Positions 43,463 through 57,255 are shown, counted from the first letter of the stretch. The stretch is 64,000 nucleotides of DNA from Aspidapion aeneum (GCA_963576565.1 OY755038.1:66461908-66525907); one strand, 5' to 3'. The notes: generated by a model not told the origin, from the sequence alone. A program made the numbers and translations.

Positions 43463-45714
43463 ATAAAAAGATTTTATAAATTCAGTTTTTTTAATAACCC
43501 TCTTATATTGTTTGCTGTCAAAAATTTTATATTATCTATATAATAAGAGTATTATTTAACAACTATCGAAAATAGCACTTTTACAGGCCTAGACAGTTTG
43601 ATCCCATACAGTCAAGAAAAATCTATTTCAACTTTGCTGCACACTGCTTTTTAATAACCGCATCGATTTTTTAATGATAGAAGCCGCTGTTACTTTTCCA
43701 AACCAAATATTACCGTGACAAAATAAAATTTTATACAGCACATTTTGTTTAGAAAAGTGACTATATAAGTTTACGCTTAAACGTAGTTATAAGAAAACAA
43801 CTTTCCTTTTTCTATGCTTTTTCAAAATATATTGGTATTTTTATAAACATAATTTTTTATTTAAAGTAAAAAAAAAATCTTTTCATTAATTCATAATGTT
43901 AATCCCTAAAACAATACACGCCAATTTTTTACAAACTTAAGTATTACTTTTCTCCAAGGGGAGAAGCTGTTAACTTGTATTAAAAAGAAATATAAACAAA
44001 TCTATTGAGTGCGGCCCTGTTAAGCAGACAAATTGATATGACTCTAAGCCACGCCTAGGGGTACCACTTTCTGTTGCATTATACAAATGGTTGGAGCGGC
44101 TCCCCTTTATTCTATCTTGATGATAAGATTAGAGAAAATATGTCATATATACAGGGTCTCTAGATATGACTAACCTCAATTAAAAAGAGTCAGACGCTAT
44201 TTGACCACTGCGCAGAACTACTTTATAAATCCATGTTTACATCATTCATCATTTGCAAGTTTTTGCAAGTTTCAGAGTTTTGCGCAACTTATTTTGTTTT
44301 CGGGAGTTATGAGGAGTCGTGCCTCAACATTTTGAACGGACTTTGGAGACAGTAGTTTGAGTAAGTTCCCACCAGTAAAGAAAAGCTCGTAATTTTGAAA
44401 AAGGGGATGGAGGAAAAACAAAAATATTCTTTATACTAAGTGCCTGTTTCCTCCTTTTTTTAGGACTTGAAAAAGGAAAAATATACGTTGCCAAAAACTT
44501 GATAGTGTTTTTTTTTGGTCCTGTCCTCTAACTTACGAATAGTCAAATAAATATAAGATAGTTAGAGTTCAAAAAATTTATATCTTCAAAACTAGACATA
44601 GAAAAAAAAACATTTTTTTTCCTAGTGTGACGCTTAGTTACAAAAATAAGCTGGTGAAGCTTAATTAAAATTCACCGAGCCGTGTTCCAAAAATAAATTA
44701 AAAATAAGGGCAAAAAATATATATATATTTTTTTTTAAAAGACTCTATGACTCAACCAAAATCTATAGTATTTTTTTTATATAATAAAAATATTCTTTGA
44801 GCTGTATTTTATTACAAAATGTTTAACAAATTAATTGTCATACGGAAAATAGCTTAAAACAGCTTTATTTAGTAAGAAAAAATACCTGCAATAAAAAAAT
44901 TAATATCTATAAAAGTGGGGGCAACCAAAAACAATTTTTTTTTTCTTTAAATATTATTTAAAACTATTAATCTGCGCCAAAATAAAAAGTGCTAGTTATA
45001 AAATGCGCTAATAGAGCAGATATAAAAAAAAAGTTTTTTTGACTATCCCCCGTATATTATTTACTAAATTGAAAAGAATGACATCATAAGTGACCTTGTC
45101 CTTAGACATTTACTAAGTCACTTTTATGGCCAATTAATTTTTTTCGGTTAAAATGTAAGAGTTATTATTATTAGAACATACACAAAAACGACCATTTAAC
45201 GAACTTTGACCGTTTATATCTCAAAAACTGTACATAAAAAAACTTAACTTTACTTTTTTTTTAGTTGCATATCCTAATATAACATACTAAAATTATAGCC
45301 AATTCCACCAAGCCAAAAATTTTCCATAAGGCCTGTGTAAACGGGTGCGGTGTTCTTTAAGTTAAGTTTTTCTGTGTACAGTTTTAGGTATTAGTGCAGA
45401 TATATGTAAATTTTTTGCCTACCCCTTGTAGGGAAAAGGGGGGCAAAATGAGATATAGGGGTTAAACGGGATACCGCAGTTTTCACTAAACTGCACTAGA
45501 ATAAAACCCCTTAATATCAGATATTTTATCCTCATGACTGGTTCAACTCAGACACTGACTTTACAAAATTTTGTTTACATTAAAAATTTTGTTGGTTTAT
45601 GTATTATTCATAATTAAACAGGTTACCCGTAAAATTAGCCGTTTACTGTGTATCATTTTTGTTTCAATTTAGCTGGTCGTTTGATGCAAAACGGGGTTTT
45701 TTCATAACAAGTTA
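43463..45714. other. Spacer between P-like gene and BEL element
   Basis: No gene supported. 45050-45310 is a diverged relative of 53280-53490 (shared TTTTATGGC.AATT.A, TTTGACCGTTTATAT, AAAACTTAACT, CTAAAATTATAG..AATTCCACC), so the BEL element sits near or within a repeated sequence. An ATATACAGGGTCTC end occurs near 44150. Confidence 0.4.
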
Positions 45715-45719
45715 CCTTG

Positions 45720-46202
45720 TGTTCGTGCAACTTTAATTTTAAATTCAAATTTTGCGCCAAATTCCCGTATTCGGAAAACCCACACAATTTCAATTTGATT
45801 GGCACAAGCAAAACGCCAGCGCCATCTACAAAAAATGAATCTGCGCAAAAAGGCGTAACCAAAAAAAGATTCGTCTGTCGTATTCTATCGAGATCACCAC
45901 GCAGCATGGTGATAAATTCTATTAACCAAAAAATCCAATAACATTCTTAGAAAATCAAACTAAACCATTACACAAACAAGTGATTCTAGTGTGGATCGAC
46001 TGCAACGACTGGGCCAGCGAGAGGAGCTCCTCTGGACGACGGAAACAGCTGAAAAGGTGAGTGCCAATCCTTTATATTGTCTTTGTGTGGCTCGGAAAAA
46101 TTAATATTTTTACATCGTCCTTTTAAGGATTTTTGCACCCAGATTTTACAAAACGACCAGCGCGCTTACAGTCCCGCGGCTCTACCCCTCAAAACAGCAA
46201 CA
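45720..46202 (+). repeat. BEL 5' LTR
   Basis: TGTTCGTGCAAC ... CAGCAACA, 483 bp. Contains GC-richer sequence at 45990-46060 (CAGCGAGAGGAGCTCCTCTG, a small hairpin). AAGGTGAGTG near 46056 could act as a splice donor in the leader. Confidence 0.95.
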
Positions 46203-46774
46203 TTTTCTGGTCCCACGACCCAGATAGTTTTTTAAAATTTGTTTGCTAGAAATATTAGATTTTTTCGCCTCGCCATGTTGGTTCGTTTGTTGCCGTGTCC
46301 GGTTTAGAAAGGAGGTTCCGTCCCCCCTTGCGTGGCTTAACGGTTGCTCCACCCACATTTCATTGCAGCCGAAATTGGCACTTCGTACGTCGTTTGTTTT
46401 GATTCAAAAATCGAAAGTTGTTTAAATAATAGTTATTTGTTTAAATAATATGTTATAGTTATTCAAAACAACAAAAGTGCTTGTGAGTTAAATGCTTTAT
46501 TCTTATTTAACAGGTAAACAAACACATCTAGTAGAATTAGTATTTACCTGTAAATAATAAGAGAAGCGGTAGTAGGTACAAGTTGTTCTGTGTGCATTTA
46601 TTTTGGGAGAAAGATCGCGACCTAGGATAACAGCTGTGATAAGTTTTTGCATTTATTCGAGAAATCGATAATAAAATATATGCTGTCGGACTCTTTTGGA
46701 CTGATTAAAGTCAATAGGGGTCAAGTGTTAGTTTTATTCCTTTTTAAATATTTTTTATTTTTTTAATTAACAAT
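46203..46774 (+). other. BEL leader and primer-binding region
   Basis: Directly after the LTR come TTTTC and TGGTCCCACGACCC, which starts TGG as a primer-binding site should; the tRNA is not identified. About 570 bp of untranslated leader precede the Gag ATG. Frames inside it are chance. Confidence 0.6.
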
Positions 46775-49700
46775 ATGTCGTTAAAAAAGCTTGAGAATCA
46801 ACGCAAAGTTTCAATATCTCGTATTACGGAAACGTATAACTTGGGAACAAAAGCTAAATCAGATAGTTCTTCCTTGCCAATTTTTAAGGCGTTTTACGAA
46901 TCGTTAGATGATCACTATGAACAATTTAAAAACATTCATAATGACATCATAGGTCTCTTGAAAGACGACGACGATGATGAATTCGAAGTACAAGACAAAA
47001 TTATGAAAGATACGGATCTATTCTACCACCAAGCTAAAGTTCTTTTTTCGAGTTTATGTTCCGATTCAGTTCACTCAAATTTCACCCCCGCAACTTCACA
47101 CTATTCACGTAGCGATGATCTGGGCCCTTTAAAGGTACCTTGCTTTAATGGAAACGTAAAAAAGTGGCCAACCTTTTACGATGTTTATTCTTGTTTGGTT
47201 CACGAAAACTCTAATTATTCCGATATAAGAAAATTTCAACATTTGCTAACCTTCCTTGAGGGCGAACCACTTAATATTTTAAGTTCTATAAAATTAACGG
47301 CAAGTAATTACGCAATCGCCTGGAAGGTATTAACAGATCGCTATCAAAATAAAAGACTTTTAGCCAGTACCTACTGGAACTCAATCTACTATGCAAATTC
47401 TTTAAAGGGAAACCAGTCAGCAAAGGATCTTAGAGTCTTGGTAGATACCTTTTCCGAGAATATTGCGGCGCTCGAAAATCTTGAATTTCCAGTAACGTCG
47501 TGGTGTTTTTGTTTATTTTCAATTTTATTATCAAAAATCGATCAAACCACAAGAACCGCTTTCGAATTAAAGTATAGTACTACCGAGATTCCAACATATC
47601 AAAATCTAATTCAGTTTCTTATTAAGCAATGCCGTGCTCTTGAAACAGTACAGCTATCTCCCCAAAATACGCAAATGCAACCTTCGACTTCAAAACAGCA
47701 AAAACCAAATTATTCGAATTCTAGTAACCAAAAATATAATTCTTATTCAAATAATCAGTACAAATCAAGCCCTCCATCAAATTTTTTAGCGCATACGCAC
47801 TCACAAGTATCAAATAAACAATCCAATATTCAATTTCGACAAAACCAACAACCCTATAAGTGCAAATTATGCAATAATTCTTTTCATCCACTCTCGCAGT
47901 GTGGTGTTTTTATCTCCAAATCTCCTTCAGATCGTTTTACTTATGTAAAACAACAATCGTTATGTATCAACTGTTTACGTTCAAATCATCAAGTAATTGA
48001 CTGCAGTAGTACCTACAACTGCAGGGTATGTCGACATAGGCACCATAGTCTTATTCATCTATCGCAAACGACAGATTCAATCCGTCAGAATTCAAGTCAA
48101 TCCTTTGTTAATTCAAGCCAAAATTCAAATCAAAATTCGAACTTAAATCAAAGTTTTAATTCAAATCAAGTGGCCGTGCCTAGCACAGGCACAAACTTAT
48201 CGTATCAGAATTCAAATTCAAGTCTTAGCCAACAGAACCCTAGTTTTGTTCAACCCAGTTCAAATTCAATTCAAATCAATTCGAATCCAAATACATCTAC
48301 AAATCAATACTCTTCGTTATCCACCTTGACGCCCCGGACGACAGTGCTTCTAGCGACTATAAAATTAGAGGTACTGGATAGTCGGAGTAACTACCAACCT
48401 GTCCAAGCACTTCTGGACAGCGGTAGCCAAGCTAACCTGATAAGCGAAGCTTGTCTTAACAGGTTAGGCTTGCCAAGAAACAAAATTTCGATCCCTGTTC
48501 TGGGACTAAATCAATCTTCATCGGCCACTAACGGCATTTCTACTTGCACTATTCGAGCCCTAGGCCAACAAGAGCCTACCTTTTCTATTCAAGTCTTCGT
48601 TTTACCGAAACTCTGTTCGAATATGCCCTCAATACAGGTAGATTCATCCAATTGGAGTCATATTTCAAATCTAAAGCTTGCAGATAACCAATTTTACAAC
48701 CCTGGTCCAATTGACTTACTCTTAGGTGCACAACTTTACACAGAAATCGTCCAATCAGGACGAATTCCAGGACCTCACGGCCTACCCTCCGCTTTTGAGA
48801 CAGTTTTTGGGTGGGTCTTGATGGGCCAAACTCAAAACATAAATATTTCACCTCAAGTCAATTCTTACTTTACTTCCTGTGAGCAGTCTCTCGACTTTAA
48901 TATTCGCAGATTTTGGGAACTAGAATCAATTAAGTCAAAAACGTTTCTCTCACCCGAAGAAAAAAGATGTGAAGAGATTTTCCAAAAAACTACCACTAGA
49001 GATATTTCGAGCCGATTTACTGTAAATTTGCCTTTTCGTCACATTGACCCTCCTGACCTAGGAGACACATATTCAGTGGCCTACCGTCAATTTTTGTCTC
49101 TCGAATCTCGCTTAATAAAAAATTCAAATTTCTATAGTATGTACTCGGATTTTATGAGAGAATATCTCAAAAACGGGCACATGTCTTTAATTTCAAGATC
49201 CAAACCTAGACCTCAGTTATGTTCTTATTTACCACATCACGGAGTCCTTCGTCTTGACAAATCAACGACTAAACTCCGGGTGGTTTTTAACCCCTCGATT
49301 AAGGGTTCGAAAGGCCTAAGCATGAACGAAACTCTTTTAATAGGACCAAAATTACAAGCCGATATTTCCGAAATTCTATTAAAATTCAGATTTTATTCTA
49401 TCGTATTTTTGACTGATATAAAACAGCACTTTTTACAAATTCAAATCAATCCAATTCATCGGGACTACAAAAGGCTACTTTGGCGATTTGATCCCAATGA
49501 ACCCCTGCAGAAATACAGGCTTAATACAGTGACGTTTGGTATTAGTTCAAGTCCCTATTTAGCTATTAGAACTCTTAGAGAACTAGCCATCCTGGAGGCT
49601 AAGAATTATCCTGAAGCATCCCAGGTCCTTTTGAATAACATTTTCATGGACGATATTTGCTGTGGAGCTAACTCTCTAGAAGGTGCTTTATCGCTTCAAA

Positions 49701-52204
49701 AGAATCTCATAGCGTTGCTTAAATTGGGAAAATTTGAAATAAGAAAATGGGCATCAAATAATCCGAAACTTCTTTCACATTTGTCGCCCGCTGATTGTCA
49801 GATCCCTGTTACCTTTGAAGACGATTCTTCAACATCGATTAAGGTGTTGGGCCTTCAGTGGCACCCTTCTACAGATACTTTTACCTATTCTTGTACCCCT
49901 TGTGAAAAACCTTGCACCAAAAGGAATATTTTATCGGCTATCGCTAAAATTTGGGATCCTATAGGTTTCTTATCGCCTGTTTCATTTTTAGCCAAAGTGA
50001 TTATGCAAAAACTTTAGTTATGCAAAACTGATTGGGATGAAATACCCCCCGATCCAATCAAAACTCTTTGGAATCAATTCAATAATCAATTAACCACTCT
50101 TTCGAATCTTTGTATACCTAGACATATTTTTTCGAATAATATTCAACGATGTCAATTGCTAGGTTTCTGCGATGCATCCGAGCTAGGATACGCTTCTTGC
50201 GTATACGTTCGCGTCGAATTACCCAATAAAATTATCAAAACTGCTCTAGTCATGGGCAAGTCAAGGGTTGCACCCTTACACACTATTTCAATCCCACGTT
50301 TGGAACTACTTGGAGCTACTCTATTAGCTGATTTACTCGAACTAGTTATTCGCACCTATTCATCATTACTCGTAATCGATGAAATTCTTGCGTTCTCGGA
50401 CTCACAGGTCACGCTTCATTGGGTCACATCTTCACCTCTCAAGTGGAAGACCTTCGTGGCAAACCGCGTAAGTCGTATTCAAGAAACAATCCCCGAAGTC
50501 CCATGGTATCACATTACTTCACTCGAGAACCCTGCCGACTGCGCTAGCAGAGGGTTGTCGCCCAATAACTTAATAAATCACCCTCTTTGGTTTCACGGCC
50601 CTCCATGGATTACCTTGCCCACTACGGAGTGGCAAATTCAAAGGTTTATAAATGGGAGTTCTTTGGGAGTTCCAGACGAGGTTCTCAAAGAAGAAAAACC
50701 GGAAAATTCAGTGGTGCTGACGGCAGAAATTCAAAATCAAAACTTTTTTGATAGATTAATCGATAAAATATCCAATTTAAATACCATTCAAAAAATCATT
50801 TGTCATTTTCTAAGACTTATTCACAATCGAAAAACCTCAGTTGACCCTTTATCCGGCGTTTTTTCCGCTTTTGAACTACACAAGGCTCTACTTGTTTTAG
50901 TTAAAAGGGTCCAAGAAGAGTGTTTTTCGGATATCATTCAAAAAATTCAAAATACTCAGCTATTACCTAAGCCGTTTCGCAAACTCGCGCCCTTTTTGGA
51001 CGAATTGGGTTTCCTTAGAGTGGGCGGACGCTTACGGCATTCTCAACTCTCCTTTGAGGCAAAACATCCCTTATTATTGCCGAAATCTCATAGATTAACC
51101 CAATTGATCATTATTCAAACTCATAACGAAAATTTACATCCCGGAATAAACACAGTCCAATACTTAATTCGTCAAAAGTTTTGGTTTATGTCATCACGTC
51201 GAGCTATTCAGAGGGTTTTATTGAAATGTATTCCCTGCTTTCGCTTAAAACCAAAACCGTATACTCCGTACATGTCGGATTTACCTTCTTTTAGAACGTC
51301 ACAATTAAAATGCTTTTCACACGTTTGCTTAGACTATGCAGGCCCAATCAAAACCTTTGTAGGTCAGAGACGTCGTGGAGCACAAGTTGGTAAATCATAT
51401 ATCGCAGTCTTTGTCGATACTTCTGTCAAAGCAATCCTAATCGAGCTGGTTTCGGTTCATTTAGCCACAGAGGCGTGCATCGCTGCTTTACGACGCTTTG
51501 TCGCTAGACGTGGCACTTGTGTCCAAATCACAAGTGATAGAGGCTCAAACTTTGTTGGGGCTATTAAGGAGCTCCATAATCCTTCGAAATTAGCTTCTGA
51601 GAGCTTGAAAATCAAATGGTGTCTTAATAGTCCGGGAGCCCCCCACCTAAATGGTCTAGCAGAAGCAGGAGTCAAATCTATAAAAACACATTTGTATCGG
51701 GTCATCGGTGACCAGATACTAACCTTCGAAGAGCTCTATACTCTCCTCGCCCAAATAGAGGCATTACTCAATTCTCGACCCCTTTGTGAGCAAAGCTCTG
51801 ACCCAAACGATCTTACGTCTTTGACTCCGGGTCATTTCCTCACAATGGAACCCCTTAATTCGTGTCCTGATCCTGACCTTTCTACCCTTAAAGTTAATAC
51901 CCTTAAGCGTTGGCAACTTATCCAACGAATTCATGCCGATTTCTGGAAGCGTTGGAAACTCGAGTACTTAAATACTTTACAACAGCGTTCTAAGTGGTTG
52001 GACCCTTCGGTTGAAATCAAGCTAGATACGCTTGTATTAATTAAGGATGAAACTAGGCCGCCATTGCACTGGTTGCTGGGTAGAATAGTATCTGTACATC
52101 CTGGTCGGGATAATCACATTCGAGTTGCTACTGTTAAAACACAACACGGACTTTTCACTCGTCCCGTGGTCAAGTTGTGCCCACTACCTTTAGATGCGCA
52201 CTAA
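46775..52204 (+). pseudogene. gag-pol: BEL Gag-Pol polyprotein with one stop codon
   Basis: Start ATG 46775 (AACAATATGTCG context). Codons 1-1080 then TAG at 50015-50017 then the same frame to TAA 52202-52204; without the stop it would be 1809 codons, the normal size for this group. Order: Gag DUF1759 region (PCFNGNVKKWPTFYDVY, about residue 125), Asn/Ser/Gln-rich linker, zinc knuckles CKLCNNSFHPLSQC and CINCLRSNHQVIDC plus CRVCRHRHH, aspartic protease LLDSGSQAN (Asp 548), RT with DIKQHFLQI and catalytic FMDD (Asp 959-960, a variant of YVDD), Pao/peptidase A17 region KIWDPIGFLSPVSF where the stop falls, RNase H (FCDAS, Asp 1133), integrase zinc region, integrase core Asp 1520, Asp 1588, Glu 1630 (DYAGP, SDRGSNF, LAEAGVK), and C-terminal DUF5641. 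As it stands, RNase H and integrase would not be made. Confidence 0.96.
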
Positions 52205-52401
52205 ACTCCCAAGCAACTTCTTTGTTTCGTGTGTCGTTATCTAGAATATATATATATTTTTTTTTTCATTTTTTTTTCCTTTTAATCTATAAACCTAAAA
52301 CGGATTTTAATTACCTACCCTTTAAGGTTTTGAATTAACTTATATTTTTTTTTATATAGCCATTTGTTTATTCAATTAATCTCAATGTAAAACTTCGTTT
52401 T

Positions 52402-52415
52402 AAGTGGGCGGAAAA
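52402..52415 (+). other. BEL polypurine tract
   Basis: AAGTGGGCGGAAAA, almost all purine, immediately upstream of the 3' LTR; it primes plus-strand DNA synthesis in this class of element. Confidence 0.75.
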
Positions 52416-52898
52416 TGTTCGTGCAACTTTAATTTTAAATTCAAATTTTGCGCCAAATTCCCGTATTCGGAAAACCCACACAATTTCAATTTGATTGGCA
52501 CAAGCAAAACGCCAGCGCCATCTACAAAAAATGAATCTGCGCAAAAAGGCGTAACCAAAAAAAGATTCGTCTGTCGTATTCTATCGAGATCACCACGCAG
52601 CATGGTGATAAATTCTATTAACCAAAAAATCCAATAACATTCTTAGAAAATCAAACTAAACCATTACACAAACAAGTGATTCTAGTGTGGATCGACTGCA
52701 ACGACTGGGCCAGCGAGAGGAGCTCCTCTGGACGACGGAAATAGCTGAAAAGGTGAGTGCCAATCCTCTATATTGTCTTTGTGTGGCTCGGAAAAATTAA
52801 TATTTTTACATCGTCCTTTTAAGGATTTTTGCACCCAGATTTTATAAAACGACCAGCGCGCTTACAGTCCCGCGGCTCTACCCCTCAAAACAGCAACA
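52416..52898 (+). repeat. BEL 3' LTR
   Basis: 483 bp. It differs from the 5' LTR at three sites that I can see (GGAAATAGC for GGAAACAGC, CCTCTATAT for CCTTTATAT, TTTATAAAA for TTTACAAAA). Confidence 0.95.
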
Positions 52899-52903
52899 CC
52901 TTG

Positions 52904-54508
52904 TTAGACCCCATTTTACCCCAATAATGTTTTTTCTTTTTGGTACCGTCACTGAAAGTTGTATTTTATGTTTTAAATAAGTATTTTAAACTTGGTTAGT
53001 ACTTTAATAAATAAAACTTATTTTACACAGATATGAATACTAAATTAAACAACCACCCCGCCCGTTTTGCCACATCCCATTTGACCCCGTATGCGGGTCA
53101 AAATGGGGCAAACTACTTTTTACAAAAATAAAAATAAAATCATAATGGAGTTCTAAATCGCTTAAACTAAAAATTAAAATATAAAGATAACATATCTAGC
53201 CAACTTAATTTCAAATGGTGATCATTTAATAGTAGAGGTAGGCCTATAAAATTAGATATTCTATTTTGTTCCCCTTTCCCCTATATTGTCTAATAAAATG
53301 ACAAGAATGATATTAAAAGTTACTTTTGTGACATTTTTATGGCAATTTAATTTTTAACGAATTTTGACCGTTTATATTTCAAAAGCTGTACTTAGAAAAA
53401 CTTAACTGTACTTAAATATTTATATAGTGACATATTCTACTATATACTAAAATTATAGGTAATTCCACCGAGAACAAAAATTCCATCTCGTAATATAGAA
53501 TATTGTGGAATTATAACTTTATAAGTAGGAGCTTCCAAACTCTGGATGCCTTTAGTTCATGAACTAGCAAGTCAAATTTGATCCAGGGAAATTAAAATCC
53601 ATTCAAATTTAATCCATTTATCTCTAGTGCCTGTTTTGCAAAAATATGTCATTTAACAATCAGTTAAAGATGTAAGATTACTTACCGTAAACTTTAGTGC
53701 CTTGAGCCATCGGGGCTGACTTTGGCCATATTTAATATTTGTTTAACTTGTGCGTTAACCTTGTTGTAATAATACTTATTCACAAAAATATTTTTCGCTA
53801 GTTCTATATACAGGACTAGCTAATAAATAAGGAGGTAATTATTTGGATCTATTTTGAGAAAAAACTTATATAAGCATATCTCTTAACCTTTCGTCAATCA
53901 CGAGGGTGATACTTGTCACCCACCCCTATTCCCACTTTCGTATTTTCTCTAAAAAACGTTCCGGTGCTTGTGCGTTTTAGTTGCTGTCGGGCATTTGAGA
54001 TATTTGAGAAAAAGTAGGTTACTATCAATGTTCACCTTCAGGGCGTCGCGACGCTATCTACAGACGCCGAGCAAGGCACTGTTTTTTCCTACCTTCGTAG
54101 GGAGTCCATAAACACCACACCAAGTTATATCAAAATCACCCAAAAATTTGAATATTTCAAAATTGACTGCCCGACCAATATGGTTTTTATCAAGTTTTAT
54201 TTTATTTAATTTATAAACATGCAAAAGGAAAAAACAGTTCTCTTAATGGACGTCATAACACTACTTTGTTTGTTTATTGTGTGTGTACTGTGTAAATGTC
54301 AACCCGATATATTATAATATTATATACTGCTTAAAATAAGAAATGAGTTTTTACAGTCGTATCAGATTTTTTTGAAATCGCATAAACAATATGATATAAA
54401 ATGTCGCACGGTATACAGCCATGAAATGTCCTTAAATTACTTGTCTAGAAATGCAAAAACATCTAGAGTTTTACTTTAATTTTCATTTTCCGGCCCTGTA
54501 ATGTATTT
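52904..54508. other. Right flank of the BEL element
   Basis: No gene supported. 52905-53110 contains GACCCCATTTTACCCC and, inverted, GGGTCAAAATGGGGCAAA, a short foldback. 53280-53490 is the diverged relative of 45050-45310 on the other side of the BEL element. Confidence 0.4.
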
Positions 54509-54995
54509 TTACCTTCCTAGCCCGCGCAGTAATGGCATAAGGAGGTATTATTTTCGACGAAAAAATTTTTTTTGAGATAACGCCGAAAAAGTGTTATTAG
54601 GGTGTATTTTGACCTTAACAATATTGTCGTGATATCTGTCTTTGTGTGTGTGTGTGCGCGTGCGTGTGTTTGTGTGTATGTATATGTCTGTCCGTAACCC
54701 GATAACCCCTACACCGCTAAATCGATTTTCATGAGACTGTTACAAGCTGATTAGTTTTTGGTCAAGATCCATTAATGCTAATGCTAAGTTTTTTGACGGT
54801 TTGAAAATTGAGAATATGCTAATTTTTAGTAGAAGAAGTAGTAGAACGCATTTTTCTCAATAATTTGTGTTATAACCAAAAACTTCATAGAAGGTTTAGT
54901 TTCTGAGATATTCACAAAAGCTGTTTCCAAGGCTGATAGAGCGTGGAGTGTGTTAATGGGCTAGGAAGTTATCAGATCTGTCATGGATCCTTTTA
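54509..54995 (+). mobile_element. Family A, full-length copy
   Basis: TTACCTTCCTAGCCCGCGCA start, (TG)n tract at 54645-54690, ACACCGCTAAATCGATTTTC module, and CAGATCTGTCATGGATCC end. About 487 bp. Confidence 0.8.
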
Positions 54996-56435
54996 ATTTT
55001 TTTTAGTTTGTTTCTAACGGGTGTTCCTGATATCAAATAGGAATATTTATTGTTATTATTATTGACTGTACATATAAAAGCCAATTTTTTCTCGAATCCT
55101 CTGCAATAATATTTGTAAAAAAGGTCAATTATTGTAATTAATTATTATGCATGTAATTTCTAGTTTAAATTATAAAGTATCTGCACGTTTTTTGTGGGAC
55201 TTTTCCTGGGCTGCTACAAATTTTCAGCCAATAAGACGTAAAAAAATAATTATGTATCTAAATATTAATAATACAGTTCGAAACAAAATTTAAATCGGAC
55301 TCGAAACGAAACCATTTTATATTTAATCGAATTCAATTTTAGTCGGAAGCATTCTTCATGAATAATTTCCAATGATAAAGTGGTCCTTGCATAAATCGGC
55401 AATAAGGTAAATAAACTAGAAACTTGATTGAGAATTTTTGAATAAATACAACCGGAAATTAGTAAGATTTTTTACAAAAGCAAACAAATAACGAAGGAAA
55501 TGAAAACAAGTATTTTAGGACTAAAATAATTATTTACCTATCAAGTGTGGAATCTATTAGGGCAAAGTGAAGCAACCATGTACACTAGCCCACTTTTTTA
55601 ATGTCGTCTTTTTTTTTACTACATTTGAGGAATACAAACACTGCCGTTTATTAGTGTACGGTGCAGTGAAGTATACCATCTGGTTGTTATATATTTATCC
55701 AAAATAGAATCAGTATCTCATAAACTAATAAATGTAATTTTGTGGTTTCATTTGCGTTATTTAGGCAATTTGTAGCAGAATCGAAAAATTTTAATAAAAA
55801 GGAAATAAATAAATATTAAGGACATGAAAAATACTTGATAAATTTTTGACAGAAAAATTTTTTGGACCCAACGAATCTTCAGACAATCTTATCTTATCGC
55901 TATTCTTTTTGAAAATTCTAAAGCTAAAAATAATCATCATATATTTGTGAGTAGGTTTAAGTGATCGCAAACTTTTTTGGACAATCCTCGAAGGATTTCC
56001 GTATCTTTTAATTTTTTTCGGATTTTAATATTGACCAACTGGCTAGCGGTAGAAACTCCAAGTATTTTAAAATACTTATCTCACCAATTTCTTTTCGGTT
56101 CCATAGCTTAAGCGTTTCTTAATATAATCATAATGTGAAGAAACACTTTAGGCTAAGTAATGAAAAAAAAAGCGATGAGCTTTTAGTTACATATTTGATT
56201 CCCTTTAACTAACTTCTTTAATAAGAAAGGTAAATAGAATTTTTACAAACAAGAAGAATGTTACTAGTATCTCTGAACTTGATTACGTAATAACATCAAA
56301 ACCAATATATTTTGCTTGCAAAAATTTTTGGGCTGGCTTTTCTGATCTCCATTGCCAGCTAATCTATTGAAGTGATCAAAATACATGTCTGCTCATAAAA
56401 ATAATGACGTTGACGTCACATGAATGTCTTGGACT
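54996..56435. other. Unexplained AT-rich stretch
   Basis: No gene or repeat partner seen. Confidence 0.3.
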
Positions 56436-56439
56436 TATA

Positions 56440-57160
56440 AACGACAATGCAGTCAACGAGTTCAATTTTTGGTTTGAAAGCGACATGGAAAAAAAGCCTT
56501 AAATTGTGTTCTAGCGCATTTTATTGGTGTTTTCAGATTAGCTGTCCATTTAAAAATACTACAATAAAAAACACACAAACAATAACAAAACAAAAAATTA
56601 AATTTTCTAGAGAACTTTTGACAAAGATGGAAAACCTAAAAAACCTACATTGGCTACGAAAACCACAGGTCGTGTTGACAAAAAAACCATTTATAAGAAA
56701 TTAAAAAACAAAGTAGACCATAAAATCAGGAAAGAAAACGAAAACAATTACGCTAAAAAAATTAATACTTCCAAAAATAAAGCGAAAACAGCATGGATAA
56801 TTATTAATAATCTTAACAGCTTTACTAACTTTTTATTAACGGTTGTAACTAACAAACCAAATTCCCACTTTCAGGGTGATTTATCAATCATCTGCACCAC
56901 ATCCAAAAAAAACTTTGATCCATTTTATTGTACAAAACCTAGAAAAATAATTAAAAAACTAAACAAACAAAAAATCAACAGGACCTGAAGAGTATACCCA
57001 TAACTCTTATAAAAAAATGTTTGTATTTAATTGTTTAGCTTTCCTAATAAATATGTCGGTGCAAATGTTTAAAAAAGGTAATGAACATTTAGTTAAGAGG
57101 TATACGACAATTTCCTTTGAACAGATTCTCAAAAATATTTGAAAGTCATATATAACAACC
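56440..57160 (+). pseudogene. Non-LTR retrotransposon pol, upstream fragment
   Basis: Faint but ordered similarity to CR1/Jockey-type pol: NAVNEFNFWFES near the start, a KSTGPEEY-like segment near 56970 (compare KSTGPD in RT), NCLAFLINMSVQMFKKG, and NRFSKIFESHI near 57110 (compare the PISLL..FSKIFEK motif). Stops and frame changes throughout. It most likely belongs to the same dead element as 57480-58433. Confidence 0.55.
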
Positions 57161-57162
57161 TT

Positions 57163-57163
57163 G

Positions 57164-57217
<54 letters not shown>
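57163..57217. repeat. (TA)n microsatellite
   Basis: About 55 bp of uninterrupted TA/AT dinucleotides inside the broken retrotransposon. Confidence 0.95.
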
Positions 57218-57220
<3 letters not shown>

Positions 57221-57255
57221 ATGAAAAAATAGCAAATTTTGATACCCAGTCAACC

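Larger units (their letters stand above)
45720..52898 (+). mobile_element. BEL/Pao LTR retrotransposon, nearly complete
   Basis: 7179 bp with two 483-bp LTRs and the 5-bp direct repeat CCTTG at 45715-45719 and 52899-52903, the duplication size expected of BEL/Pao. I count three differences between the LTRs, all C/T, i.e. about 99.4% identity, so insertion was recent. It encodes a single Gag-Pol frame of 1809 codons interrupted by one stop. The polypurine tract AAGTGGGCGGAAAA (52402-52415) abuts the 3' LTR. Confidence 0.97.
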
